From: CAZISM01 sp964541895
GTDB lineage: Bacteria > Zhuqueibacterota > Zhuqueibacteria > Residuimicrobiales > Residuimicrobiaceae
Reading direction: 5' to 3'
Length of the DNA: 48,808 nucleotides
NCBI GenBank assembly: GCA_964541895.1
Contig: CAZISM010000032.1
Location: 1 to 48,808 of the forward strand
Part shown: positions 15,587 to 24,209 of the stretch, in pieces
How positions within the stretch are numbered: position 1 is the first letter of the stretch
How the letters are laid out: the number at the start of each line of letters is the position of its first letter
Notes under the pieces: model-generated
What the model was told of the DNA's origin: nothing
Seen by the model: the letters and a program-made list of their open reading frames with translations, nothing else
The model's database searches: none
Position numbers and translations under genes: made by a program

Positions 15587-16591
15587 ATGGATCTATCAAC
15601 AACCTATATGGGTTTGAAATTAAAAAATCCGCTGGTGCCGTCTGCGTCGCCTTTGTCCAAGGAACTGGACGGCATTAAAAAGCTGGAGGATGCCGGTGCC
15701 AGTGCCGTGGTGCTCTATTCTCTCTTTGAAGAGCAGATCTCTTTTGAAGCGGCTGAACTGGATCATTTTCTCACGCAAGGCACCAACAGTTTTGCCGAAG
15801 CGTTGAGTTATTTCCCGGAGCCGACCGAGTACAACCTGGGCGCTGAGGCGTATCTCGAACACATTCGCAAAGCCAAACAGACGGTCAAGATCCCGGTGAT
15901 CGCCAGCCTCAACGGCATGACCACCGGCGGCTGGATCGATTATGCCAAAAAAATGGAACAGGCCGGCGCCGATGCCATCGAGCTGAACGTCTATTTCCTC
16001 TCCGCCGATGCCACACAGGACAGCCTCGCCATCGAGCAGAATTACATCGACATTCTCAAGGCGGTGAAATCGACGGTGAAAATTCCCGTGGCCATGAAGC
16101 TGAGCCCGTTCTTCAGTTCGATCAACACCATGGCGAAAAAACTGGACGCGGCCGGCGCTGATGCGCTGGTGCTGTTCAACCGATTTTATCAGCCGGACAT
16201 TGACCTCGAGTCCCTGGAAGTGAAGCCGGGTGTGGTGTTGAGCAATTCCAACGACCTGCGCCTGCCTTTGCGCTGGATCGCCATTCTTCATGGTCGTATC
16301 AAAGCCAGTCTGGCCGGAACGACCGGTGTGCACACGGCGACCGACGTGGTGAAGCTGATCATGTCCGGTGCGGACGTGGCGCAGATGTGCGCCGCCCTGC
16401 TCCTCCATGGACCGGGTCACATCACCAAGGTGCTGAAGGATCTGGAAGCCTGGATGACAAAGAATGAATATGAATCGATTGCAAAAATGAAGGGCAGCAT
16501 GAGCCAGAAAAAGGTGGCTGAGCCGGCCGCCTATGAACGTGCCAATTATATCAAAGCGCTGAATCAGTACGTGATCGGCTCGACAAGATAA
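15587..16591 (+). CDS. Dihydroorotate-dehydrogenase-like FMN-barrel protein, PFOR-associated
   Basis: 334 residues from the ATG at 15587, with GAAAGGA ahead; five codons of open frame before it are ignored. The fold is a PyrD-type TIM barrel (YMGLKLKNPLVPSASPLSK at the start, IPVIASLNGMTTGGW and IPVAMKLSPFF in the middle, TGVHTATDVVKLIMSGADV at the phosphate-binding end). True dihydroorotate dehydrogenases have an Asn-Ser/Cys-Pro-Asn active-site loop; here the equivalent reads ELNVYFLS, so it is probably not the pyrimidine enzyme. Proteins of this type are repeatedly found next to pyruvate:ferredoxin oxidoreductase genes, and their role is not established. A terminator follows. Confidence 0.85.
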   Translation: MDLSTTYMGLKLKNPLVPSASPLSKELDGIKKLEDAGASAVVLYSLFEEQISFEAAELDHFLTQGTNSFAEALSYFPEPTEYNLGAEAYLEHIRKAKQTVKIPVIASLNGMTTGGWIDYAKKMEQAGADAIELNVYFLSADATQDSLAIEQNYIDILKAVKSTVKIPVAMKLSPFFSSINTMAKKLDAAGADALVLFNRFYQPDIDLESLEVKPGVVLSNSNDLRLPLRWIAILHGRIKASLAGTTGVHTATDVVKLIMSGADVAQMCAALLLHGPGHITKVLKDLEAWMTKNEYESIAKMKGSMSQKKVAEPAAYERANYIKALNQYVIGSTR

Positions 16592-16610
16592 TTTGCAACT
16601 GACAACCGAC

Positions 16611-16644
16611 AGCCGGCCAACATCCATTGGTCGGCTTTTTTTTT
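16611..16644 (+). terminator. Rho-independent terminator after the nifJ operon
   Basis: AGCCGGCCAA (16611-16620) pairs with TTGGTCGGCT (16627-16636), with one G-T pair and a 6-base loop, and runs into nine T. A classic intrinsic terminator 19 bases after the stop. Confidence 0.9.
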
Positions 16645-16812
16645 ACGCATCCAGCCTGTCAAGATCACCGATATGGGCTTTGTCGTCAGTATGATCGGTC
16701 GCACTTGGCCAAACTAAGCCCCGGACTGGAATGTCGGTGTGCAGCAGCGAAATAGCAGCGCCGCTTGAGGGCAATGGGCGATCATGGGCGCAGCATAAAA
16801 CAAAAAAATGTC
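16645..16812. other. Gene-free spacer, nothing recognised
   Basis: This is the upstream part of the 375-base gap between the nifJ operon and the glycan operon. I see no open frame with codon structure, RNA gene or repeat here; the promoter and operator begin just downstream. Confidence 0.5.
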
Positions 16813-16841
16813 TTGATTTTATGTTTCATAGTCATTAAATA
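16813..16841 (+). promoter_or_regulatory. Promoter of the plus-strand glycan operon
   Basis: TTGATT (16813-16818), exactly 17 bases, then TAAATA (16836-16841). The same spacing and the same adjoining operator occur at the TonB-receptor promoter. The start codon of the first gene is at 16967, leaving a leader of roughly 120 bases. Confidence 0.65.
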
Positions 16842-16857
16842 GGTATATCTAAGTAAT
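16834..16857. promoter_or_regulatory. Operator copy 1 (core TAGGTATATCTA) over the -10
   Basis: The 12-base core lies at 16840-16851 and is a near-palindrome; with flanks the 24 bases from 16834 match their own complement at 9 of 12 half-site positions. The 13-mer ATAGGTATATCTA is identical to the one at the TonB promoter (minus strand, 40304-40316). It lies directly on the -10, where a bound repressor would block RNA polymerase. The likely binder is the GntR/LacI-type regulator at 33408-34496. Confidence 0.65.
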
Positions 16858-16966
16858 ACTATTAAGATGTATTGGCAAATACTCACAATGCTGCGTTTCT
16901 CGAAAGCCCGCATGAGCGACCCAGTGAGCGCTGCATGTTTTACGCGCACCAACAGGAGAACGAGTT

Positions 16967-18184
16967 ATGTTGTCTAGACGCGATTTCATAACACGAGGAG
17001 GTTCGTCGTTGGGCGGATTACTCATGGCCACCCTCGCCGGGCCGCTGTGGTCTGGGCCGGAAAAAGCCAAGTCAGGAATCAAGATTACAGGTGTGAAGAC
17101 TTTTGTGGCGAAAAGCGCTACGTTTGTTAAAGTTGAAACTGACAGCGGTCACAGCGGCTGGGGTGAAGCGGATCACGATTACCCGAGCCTGACAGCGGCT
17201 GTCATTCGCGAGATTTGCACGCCGCAGGTTTTGGGTAAGGATCCGTTTGACACTGAGGCGCTGTGGATGAGAATGTATTTCAAAGGCGAAGATGCCGGCA
17301 CCACGGGTTTGCTGCCCGGCGCTATCGCCGGTGTAGATAATGCCCTGTGGGACCTGAAAGGCCGCATCTTGAACTTGCCGGTACACAAAATCAGCGGCGG
17401 CTATCCCCGGGAAAAAGTTCGAGTATACGGCTCTTTCGGCCGCAGCGGTGGCAAAAACGGCTTTAGAACCCCGGCGGAGATGGCGGCGATCGCCGCTGAT
17501 TTTGTAGAGCAGGGCTATAAAACGGTCAAGGCGCGCATGCAGATACGACAACTTGATATCGATCCGGATCCGGACCCTACATTCGCCGTCGTGGCCGCCG
17601 TTCGCAAGGCGATCGGTGACGAGATTGAACTTTATGTTGATTTCAACAACGGTTATACACCGGCTAAAGCCATCACCTTGAGCAAACGACTCATAGAGCA
17701 TTGTAACATTGCTGCTGTTGAGGAGCCGGTGTCCTATCATGATTATCCGGGATTGCGTCAGGTCGTGGAGGCGCTGGATATCCCGGTTATGGCCGGAGAA
17801 CATGAATTCAATAAATGGCAGATGCGTGATCTGATGATAATCGGCAATGCCGACATCATCAATGCAGATCTGATTAAAGGTGCCGGTTTTTCCGAAAACC
17901 GAAAAATAGCCGCCATGGCCCACGCTTTTGATAAACTCATTATGACCCACAACACCAGACCAACTCTGGCGACCGCTGCCAGCCTGCAACTCGTCTCCTC
18001 CATCCCCAATGCGGCACGCGTGCAAGAGTACGCGGGCTCGCGCCTGGAATTGGGCTTGAAAGACCTCTTCCTCGGAGAGATAGTGTGCAAGGACGGCTAT
18101 CTATACGTTCCACAAGGGCCTGGCATGGGTTTGACCGTAAATGAAGAAACCATGGGGCCTTTAGAGCAAAACGATCGGGGTTGA
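16967..18184 (+). CDS. Enolase-superfamily (mandelate racemase/muconate lactonizing) protein, Tat-exported
   Basis: 405 residues. The N-terminus MLSRRDFITRGGSSLGGLLM is a twin-arginine signal. The capping domain is followed by a barrel with Lys188 and Arg190 (TVKAR) at the usual base position, metal ligands Asp225 (YVDFNNGY), Glu252 (VEEPVS) and Glu278 (AGEHEFN), and His328 (MTHNTRP) as the second catalytic residue. This fits an active acid-sugar dehydratase or epimerase that abstracts a proton next to a carboxylate. Most characterised relatives work in the cytoplasm, so export is unusual. The start ATG has AGGAG upstream (ACAGGAGAACGAGTTATG). It is the first gene of the eight-gene operon, and its stop is two bases before the next start. 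Confidence 0.88.
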   Translation: MLSRRDFITRGGSSLGGLLMATLAGPLWSGPEKAKSGIKITGVKTFVAKSATFVKVETDSGHSGWGEADHDYPSLTAAVIREICTPQVLGKDPFDTEALWMRMYFKGEDAGTTGLLPGAIAGVDNALWDLKGRILNLPVHKISGGYPREKVRVYGSFGRSGGKNGFRTPAEMAAIAADFVEQGYKTVKARMQIRQLDIDPDPDPTFAVVAAVRKAIGDEIELYVDFNNGYTPAKAITLSKRLIEHCNIAAVEEPVSYHDYPGLRQVVEALDIPVMAGEHEFNKWQMRDLMIIGNADIINADLIKGAGFSENRKIAAMAHAFDKLIMTHNTRPTLATAASLQLVSSIPNAARVQEYAGSRLELGLKDLFLGEIVCKDGYLYVPQGPGMGLTVNEETMGPLEQNDRG

Positions 18185-18186
18185 TT

Positions 18187-21100
18187 ATGCATGCAGGTAA
18201 ACCCGCAGGTCTGTTTTTTCTCATCACCCTGGCAGAAATGAGCTTTGCGCAAAGCGCTTTCATGGCTGACTCTCTCATCCCGACGAGGACCTTTGATTTC
18301 GGTCCTGCACAGTCTGGAATAGCAAAGGGCAGTGTGGCTGTTTCAGAAACGACCACCTACTCGAACTCGCGGGGATACGGCTGGAGCAGCAGAAAGGGGC
18401 AAGGCTTTGTCTCTGAAAAGAGGCCGTTGCAGAACGAATTAACCATCGACGGTGTCCAGTCGGATTCAACCCTTCTGTTTAAATCAAAACTCTCTCCTGG
18501 CCGCTACTGGATCCGCCTGGTCATGGGCGGCGGCCGCTTCTGCACCTGGAAGGGGCAAATTGGCGTCAACGATCATTCTGTTGCGGTGGACCTCAAACCC
18601 TATCGTCTGAGCACAGAGGATGAGGATCCGCCGCCCTATTGGGCTATCGTCGAGCGAGCAACCATCAGCACACCCCTGCTGGAGATACGGATCGCGGCGC
18701 AAGACCAACCGTCCACCTTGAATGCCATCCAGATCGTGCCTGACGATCCTGGCCCGCTCGTTCTGGAAAATGGACAGCTCAAAGCGACGACAACGCTCAA
18801 AACCCCCAACGCCGACCTGATGTTGCGACTCCTCAATGCGGGATACGTACATGAGGCCCAGGCCTTGATCGAAATCATACCCGAACCAAGCCTGCGCTTT
18901 GAAAAAGCCCTGTTTCTCATGGCGCTGGCAGGGCGACTCGAAGTGGATCATCCACGGCCTTTGCTGGAATGGTCGCAGCAGTTGTTGCTGAGGGAGCGGG
19001 ACTACCATCCCGCTCGCGTCGCGCTGAACCTGCATCTGCTGGAATTATATCTGCAGGCCGACACCTATTATAAAATGGCCGGCTGGGATTGGGCGCAAAA
19101 GCATTCCGGTGCCGGTATTTTTTTGCGCCAGGATGTGGCCGGCCGGATTTGGGATGAGATCGGCCGCTGCCAGGAACACCCCCTGCATTCGCGAGTGCTC
19201 TGGGAGGTCGGCAAACTGGCCTTTAAGGCCTGGGTGGAAGAGCATGCGCCCTGGCTGTTGCAGCGAGCGAACGACTGTTTTGCCGAGTTAAAAAAATACT
19301 ATCCCCACCATACCGGCCTGCGCGTGTACAGCGGCGAAAAGATCTGTCCGCCGAAACCGGCCGGTGCTCGAGACAGCGACATACCGGCCTGGGTGCTGGA
19401 AACACTGCAAGCCCAGGAGAGCGTACAACAACTGCTGCACTATTGGGTCAACACGCGGCAATCGGATAGCGGTGAATTCGGCGGCAAGTACGACGACGAC
19501 GTCGAGATGCTGCGCTGGTGGCCGCTGGCACGGCTGGCCCTGCAGGACTCGCTGGCGTTGCTGGGATTTCAGCGCCTGGTAAACGGCATATGGAATTCTT
19601 CCTGGATTGAAAAGGGATTTTCCAGCAAGGTCCGCGATGTGGAACACTCCTCGGAACCGGTGGCCGATACGCAACCCATCATGATCGGTCTCGATTACGG
19701 CAATCCGATCTATGTAGAACGGTGCATGCAATCAGCCAAAGGGGTGCGCGATCTCTGGACCGGCATCAACAGCAGGGGACATAGACATTTTAAAACGTCG
19801 TGGTACTCGGCCACGCAGCTGGATGAACGGCCGCCTCGTGATTGTGATGTGCCTATGAACACCCGCACCGTGCAAGCGGTGCGCTGGCTGGCCTGGTATA
19901 ACCGTCATCCTTTTGCGGTACAGTTTATTCGTGAATGGGCGGACGCCTGGCTGGAAGATTGTCGCCGCACCGACCGGGGCAAACCGTATGGCATCGTGCC
20001 GGCGGCCATCCGCTACCATGACGACGCCATCGGCGGACATGGCGCCACCTGGTACGAGCCAGAAATGTTCTGGCCCTATTATGATTTTCACGGCGGACAC
20101 CTCATGCTCCAGCAATTTTTGGCCGCGTATGACCTCACCGGGGAAGCCAAATACCTAGAACCGGTTGAAATTGCCATTCGCCTTCTCGCAAAGCACGGTA
20201 CGCAAAATCTGGATGCAGAACAAGCCGGCCGTGAAGGTTGGGTTGCGAAAAAGCTGCGCTCGGCAAAATCGACCGGTGAGGTGTTCCATGTCTGGCGGAC
20301 CTTGAGCGGCAATACTGGCTATGATCATCTGCTGCAGCAGTTTGGCTCCGAGTATAACAAATTTCTTCTCAGCCGTGATCCCTCCTTGCTGGAAACGACC
20401 AGCCGCAGTATGACGGAAGCGTTGACCTGCCAGGGCGAGCTGTTGACGCGGGAGGGTTATTTTACCGATCGCATTGAAATAGCCGATTTGCATTCAGGGC
20501 AACATTGGGACACCGCTCATCTGGAAGCCATCTATACCGGCGCGTCTCTCAATGAGGCGTTTTATCCGTTCTATGCCGTGACCTGGCAGCAGCTCGATCG
20601 CCGCTGTCTGCCGGTGGTATTGTCTGCGACATCGGAACAGGTGGACCTGTTAGTCTGGAACAGTTCGACGGAGCCGCAGATCGCCGAGATGCTGCTTTGG
20701 CGGATAGCACCGGGCCGGTACGAATGCCTGCAGGGCCCGGATAAAAACAACGACTGGCAAATGGACAGCACGACCACGACGCAGACCATCACCCTCAGTC
20801 ATCGACCCGCTGCCTGCCGAATCGCTTTAGCAGCCCGCTCGGCTACGGTGGTGCAGGTGAAAAGGATCGAGGGCACCACCATGGTATTAAACTGGTCCAG
20901 ACCGGATCTGGCCCTGGCCAGGGAAGAGATAAAAGCGACCCTTAACTCCAGCACCGGTGAGGTCGAGTGCACCATCCCGGTGCATAATATCGGCAACCGG
21001 GAAGCACGCGCCCTTTCAATCGCCATGGTGACCGGAAGCGGGCCACACCAACGCGTGCTTGCTCAAAAGGTGCTGCCGCTGCTGGAGCCGCCGTTGGATC

Positions 21101-21255
21101 TCGAGCCGCGTGTGGCGGTGGTGGTGCTGAAGGCGCCGGCCGTTCGTGTTATCGGCAATACCATTGCCATCGTCCTGGATGCGCATAACCGCATTGATGA
21201 ATTAAACGAAGCCAACAACACCATCGTGATGACGCTGGCTGAATCAGGTAACTAG
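18187..21255 (+). CDS. Large secreted multidomain protein, probable glycan-active enzyme of unknown family
   Basis: 1022 residues from the ATG at 18187, two bases after the previous stop. A signal peptide (to about residue 22, SFAQ) is followed by FDFGPAQSGIAKG and GYGWSS, which resemble the galactose-binding beta-domain attached to rhamnogalacturonan acetylesterases and lyases (about 35-180). A helical TPR-like part follows (about 195-350). The long central part (about 400-880) is helical and rich in W, H and acidic residues (KYDDDVEMLRWWPLARLALQ; YHDDAIGGHGATWYEPEMFW) and looks like an alpha/alpha-barrel. The last 100 residues end in DAHNRIDELNEANNTI, a CARDB-type adhesion domain. I cannot assign a glycoside hydrolase or lyase family. 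Operon context suggests action on an acidic plant or algal polysaccharide. Confidence 0.75.
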   Translation: MHAGKPAGLFFLITLAEMSFAQSAFMADSLIPTRTFDFGPAQSGIAKGSVAVSETTTYSNSRGYGWSSRKGQGFVSEKRPLQNELTIDGVQSDSTLLFKSKLSPGRYWIRLVMGGGRFCTWKGQIGVNDHSVAVDLKPYRLSTEDEDPPPYWAIVERATISTPLLEIRIAAQDQPSTLNAIQIVPDDPGPLVLENGQLKATTTLKTPNADLMLRLLNAGYVHEAQALIEIIPEPSLRFEKALFLMALAGRLEVDHPRPLLEWSQQLLLRERDYHPARVALNLHLLELYLQADTYYKMAGWDWAQKHSGAGIFLRQDVAGRIWDEIGRCQEHPLHSRVLWEVGKLAFKAWVEEHAPWLLQRANDCFAELKKYYPHHTGLRVYSGEKICPPKPAGARDSDIPAWVLETLQAQESVQQLLHYWVNTRQSDSGEFGGKYDDDVEMLRWWPLARLALQDSLALLGFQRLVNGIWNSSWIEKGFSSKVRDVEHSSEPVADTQPIMIGLDYGNPIYVERCMQSAKGVRDLWTGINSRGHRHFKTSWYSATQLDERPPRDCDVPMNTRTVQAVRWLAWYNRHPFAVQFIREWADAWLEDCRRTDRGKPYGIVPAAIRYHDDAIGGHGATWYEPEMFWPYYDFHGGHLMLQQFLAAYDLTGEAKYLEPVEIAIRLLAKHGTQNLDAEQAGREGWVAKKLRSAKSTGEVFHVWRTLSGNTGYDHLLQQFGSEYNKFLLSRDPSLLETTSRSMTEALTCQGELLTREGYFTDRIEIADLHSGQHWDTAHLEAIYTGASLNEAFYPFYAVTWQQLDRRCLPVVLSATSEQVDLLVWNSSTEPQIAEMLLWRIAPGRYECLQGPDKNNDWQMDSTTTTQTITLSHRPAACRIALAARSATVVQVKRIEGTTMVLNWSRPDLALAREEIKATLNSSTGEVECTIPVHNIGNREARALSIAMVTGSGPHQRVLAQKVLPLLEPPLDLEPRVAVVVLKAPAVRVIGNTIAIVLDAHNRIDELNEANNTIVMTLAESGN

Positions 21256-21273
21256 TCAGGAGACGAAGAGCTT

Positions 21274-22566
21274 ATGGAGCCGGGACAAAAACGCACGCTT
21301 CCGCGCTTGCGCTGGTGGATCGCTGGTATGTTGTTTCTTTCTACGGTGATCAATTATATTGATAGACAGACGCTGTCGGTATTGGCACCTTTTTTAAAAC
21401 GTGATTATAACTGGAGCAACGAAGATTTTGCCCTGATTATCATTTCGTTTCGTGCCGCCTATGCGATCGGGCAAACGGTATCCGGCCGTTTCCTCGACTG
21501 GATCGGCACCCGCAACGGCTTGTCGATTTCGGTGTTGTGGTATTCCCTGGCCGCCATGGCCACCTCTATGGCCACCGGCTTGCGCAGCTTTTGTGTTTTC
21601 CGTTTTATGCTCGGCGCCGGCGAATCAGCCAATTGGCCCGGCGCCACCAAGGCGGTGGCGGAATGGTTTCCTAAAAAGGAGCGCAGCTGGGCTGTGGCTC
21701 TGTTTGACAGCGGTTCTTCCATCGGCGGCGCCATTGCCCCGTTCCTGGTGTTGTGGCTGTATCAAACCTTCGGCGGCTGGCGTTATGCGTTTGTCATCAC
21801 CGGTACGTTGGGCTTTCTCTGGCTCCTGGTGTGGCGGCTTCTCTATCATCCGCCGGAAACACATCCGCGCATCGATCCCAAAGAGTTGGAGCTGATCGAA
21901 CGCGACAAGGCGGATGTAAGCAACGAGTTGAGCCAGCCGCGCGAAGGCTGGCTTCATCTGCTGAAGCATCCGCAAACCTGGGGCGTGATCATAGGCCGCG
22001 CTTTTACCGATCCAGTCTGGTTTTTCATTGCCGACTGGTTTGCCATCTACCTGGTCAGCAAAGGCATCAGGCTGGAAGAGGGGCTCATGGTGTTCTGGAT
22101 ACCATTTCTGGCGGCCGATCTGGGTAATTTTTTCGGCGGCGGCGTGTCCAGCTGGCTGATCCGTCGCGGCTGGCCGGTAGGCCGGGCCCGCAAAGCGGTG
22201 GTGGTTTTTGGCGGCATCGGTATGGCGTTGCTGGCGACGACGGCTTTTACCACCCATCCTCTGGCCCTGGCGGCGCTGTTTGGCTTTTCCACCTTTGCCT
22301 ATGCCTCTTTTTCCACCATGGTGCTGGTGCTGCCGTCGGACCTGTTCCCCAGCCGCTCGGTGGCCACGGTCAGCGGCATCTCGGGCACAGCGGCAGGTAT
22401 CGGTACCATCGTGTCGACCTTTGTCATCGGCTATGTAGCCGATCATTACTCTTTTGCTCCCATTTTAATCGGTGCCAGCCTTGTTCCGTTCGTCGGCATG
22501 TTGCTGGTGGTTTTCCTTATTCGCAACAACGAGGCGACCCGGCAGGGCTGGGTACGAAAAATATAA
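21274..22566 (+). CDS. MFS transporter, hexuronate (ExuT-like) anion:cation symporter family
   Basis: 430 residues with about 12 membrane helices. NYIDRQTLSVLAPFLK in the first helix, GRFLDWIGTRNGL in the loop between helices 2 and 3, and GAGESANWPGATKAVAEWFPKKERS after helix 4 are typical of the anion:cation symporter family, which includes the hexuronate transporter ExuT. It should carry uronates or related acid sugars across the inner membrane by proton symport. AGGAG lies about 11 bases ahead of the ATG. Its position between a large secreted protein and a GH28-like enzyme fits uptake of released galacturonate-type products. Confidence 0.88.
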   Translation: MEPGQKRTLPRLRWWIAGMLFLSTVINYIDRQTLSVLAPFLKRDYNWSNEDFALIIISFRAAYAIGQTVSGRFLDWIGTRNGLSISVLWYSLAAMATSMATGLRSFCVFRFMLGAGESANWPGATKAVAEWFPKKERSWAVALFDSGSSIGGAIAPFLVLWLYQTFGGWRYAFVITGTLGFLWLLVWRLLYHPPETHPRIDPKELELIERDKADVSNELSQPREGWLHLLKHPQTWGVIIGRAFTDPVWFFIADWFAIYLVSKGIRLEEGLMVFWIPFLAADLGNFFGGGVSSWLIRRGWPVGRARKAVVVFGGIGMALLATTAFTTHPLALAALFGFSTFAYASFSTMVLVLPSDLFPSRSVATVSGISGTAAGIGTIVSTFVIGYVADHYSFAPILIGASLVPFVGMLLVVFLIRNNEATRQGWVRKI

Positions 22567-22578
22567 CAAGGAGAGGTC

Positions 22579-24180
22579 ATGCGATTATATCGTGGCGTTA
22601 TACCGGTGTTGCTGTGGGCAACCATCCTGTCAGCGGCCAACGAGGACAGCCGGGTGTTCAATGTGCGCAAGTATGGGGCAAAAGGTGACGGCCGCACCCT
22701 GGATACCCGAGCCATTCAAAAGGCGGTCGATCGCTGCAGCCAATCCGGGGGCACGGTGCTGCTGCCGGCGGGCACTTATCTTTCCGGGACGATCCGGTTG
22801 AAAAGCAAGGTGACGTTGCACATTGGCGAGGGCGCCACGTTGCTTGGCAGTGCGGTCCTGTCGGACTATCCGGAGATTATCGGCAGCGGCGCGTCTTACA
22901 ATGATATTTTTCTGCGTCACAGCCTGCTCTTTGCCGAAAATGAGCACGATATTGCCATTATCGGTCCCGGTACTATCGACGGCCAGGGCGGCCAATTCCC
23001 GGTCGTGAACGCGGAAAAGCCGCACCGTTATAAAAACAGACCCTATATTTTACGAATGATCGGCTGCAAGAATGTGCGTGTGGAACAGCTGAGGATGCAA
23101 AACTCGGCCATGTGGATGCAGCACTATCTCGGCTGTGAGAACCTGACTCTGCGCGGGCTGAACGTGTACAATCACTGCAACAGAAACAACGATATGGTCG
23201 ATGTGGACGGTTGCCGAAATGTATTGATCAGCGATTGTATCGCCGATACCGACGACGACGCTATCACCCTCAAAAGCACCTCCGCGCTGGCATGCGAAAA
23301 CATCGCCATCCAGAATTGCACCGTCAGCAGCCATTGCAATGCGGTGAAATGCGGCACCGAATCCATCGGCGGTTTTAAAAACATCGTTATTTCCAACATT
23401 GTGATCACGCCGTCGCGCCATGCCAAGAAAATCTACGGCGATTATGCAGGTCTCGGCGGCATTGTGTTGACTCTGGTGGATGGCGGCAGCCTGTCCGGCA
23501 TCACCATTGCCAACGTGCGCATTGTGGGCACGCGTGTACCAATCTTTATTCGCCTTGGCGATCGCGGCCGTACGGTTCGCCCGGATATGCCCAAGGCGGC
23601 GACCGGGACCTGTGAGGACATCGCCATCAGCCATGTTTTGGCCACCGGCGCCGGTCCCATAGGATGTTCCATCACCGGCCTGCCCGGTCATATGGTGAAA
23701 AACATCCGCCTCAGCGACATCCGCATCCAATTTGCCGGCGGAGTGGTCAGCGCCGATTCGATATGGCAGGTGGAGGAAAAGCCGGAAGAGTATCCGGAAT
23801 CCACCCTGTTTGGCACGCTGCCGAGTTACGGCCTTTTTTGCCGGCACGTGCAGGGGCTGTCCTTGCATGGAATCCATTTTGACCTGGTCGAGCCGGACGC
23901 GCGTCCGGCCCTCATCGCCGACGATGTCGTGGATCTCTCTCTGGATGCCGTCCGGGCGGCGTCCGGCCCTGCCACCCGCCATTTGTACGAGTTCAGAAAT
24001 GTCCGGCAGGCGTTCCTCACCGGTCTTTATGTCACTGGACCGATACCGCTGCTGGCTAAATTAACCGGCCCGGCCAGTGCGGATATTCAGTGGGGAGTCG
24101 TCGGCCGTGCCCATATCGGCCAGATCTGGACCTTGGGCGAAGGCGCCGCAGCCACTGCCGTGTCATATGAAAATCATTGA
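22579..24180 (+). CDS. GH28-like parallel beta-helix glycosidase (polygalacturonase family), secreted
   Basis: 533 residues with a Sec signal (cleavage near LSAAN). FNVRKYGAKGDGRTLDTRAIQKAV is the pectin-lyase-fold entry motif (residues 27-50), followed by GTYLSGTIRLKS and IIGPGTIDGQG. Of the GH28 catalytic set, the first Asp motif (NNDMVD, 203-208, for NTD) and the acid pair (DDD, 225-227) are present. The GHG loop is replaced by SHC (251-253) and no RIK is evident. This pattern suits rhamnogalacturonan- or rhamnose-directed relatives more than a standard polygalacturonase. It hydrolyses glycosidic bonds in acidic polysaccharides outside the cytoplasm. It starts 12 bases after the transporter, with AAGGAGAGG upstream. 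Confidence 0.85.
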   Translation: MRLYRGVIPVLLWATILSAANEDSRVFNVRKYGAKGDGRTLDTRAIQKAVDRCSQSGGTVLLPAGTYLSGTIRLKSKVTLHIGEGATLLGSAVLSDYPEIIGSGASYNDIFLRHSLLFAENEHDIAIIGPGTIDGQGGQFPVVNAEKPHRYKNRPYILRMIGCKNVRVEQLRMQNSAMWMQHYLGCENLTLRGLNVYNHCNRNNDMVDVDGCRNVLISDCIADTDDDAITLKSTSALACENIAIQNCTVSSHCNAVKCGTESIGGFKNIVISNIVITPSRHAKKIYGDYAGLGGIVLTLVDGGSLSGITIANVRIVGTRVPIFIRLGDRGRTVRPDMPKAATGTCEDIAISHVLATGAGPIGCSITGLPGHMVKNIRLSDIRIQFAGGVVSADSIWQVEEKPEEYPESTLFGTLPSYGLFCRHVQGLSLHGIHFDLVEPDARPALIADDVVDLSLDAVRAASGPATRHLYEFRNVRQAFLTGLYVTGPIPLLAKLTGPASADIQWGVVGRAHIGQIWTLGEGAAATAVSYENH

Positions 24181-24209
24181 GATGGTAACCAAACAAGGAG
24201 ATGAAAGAG

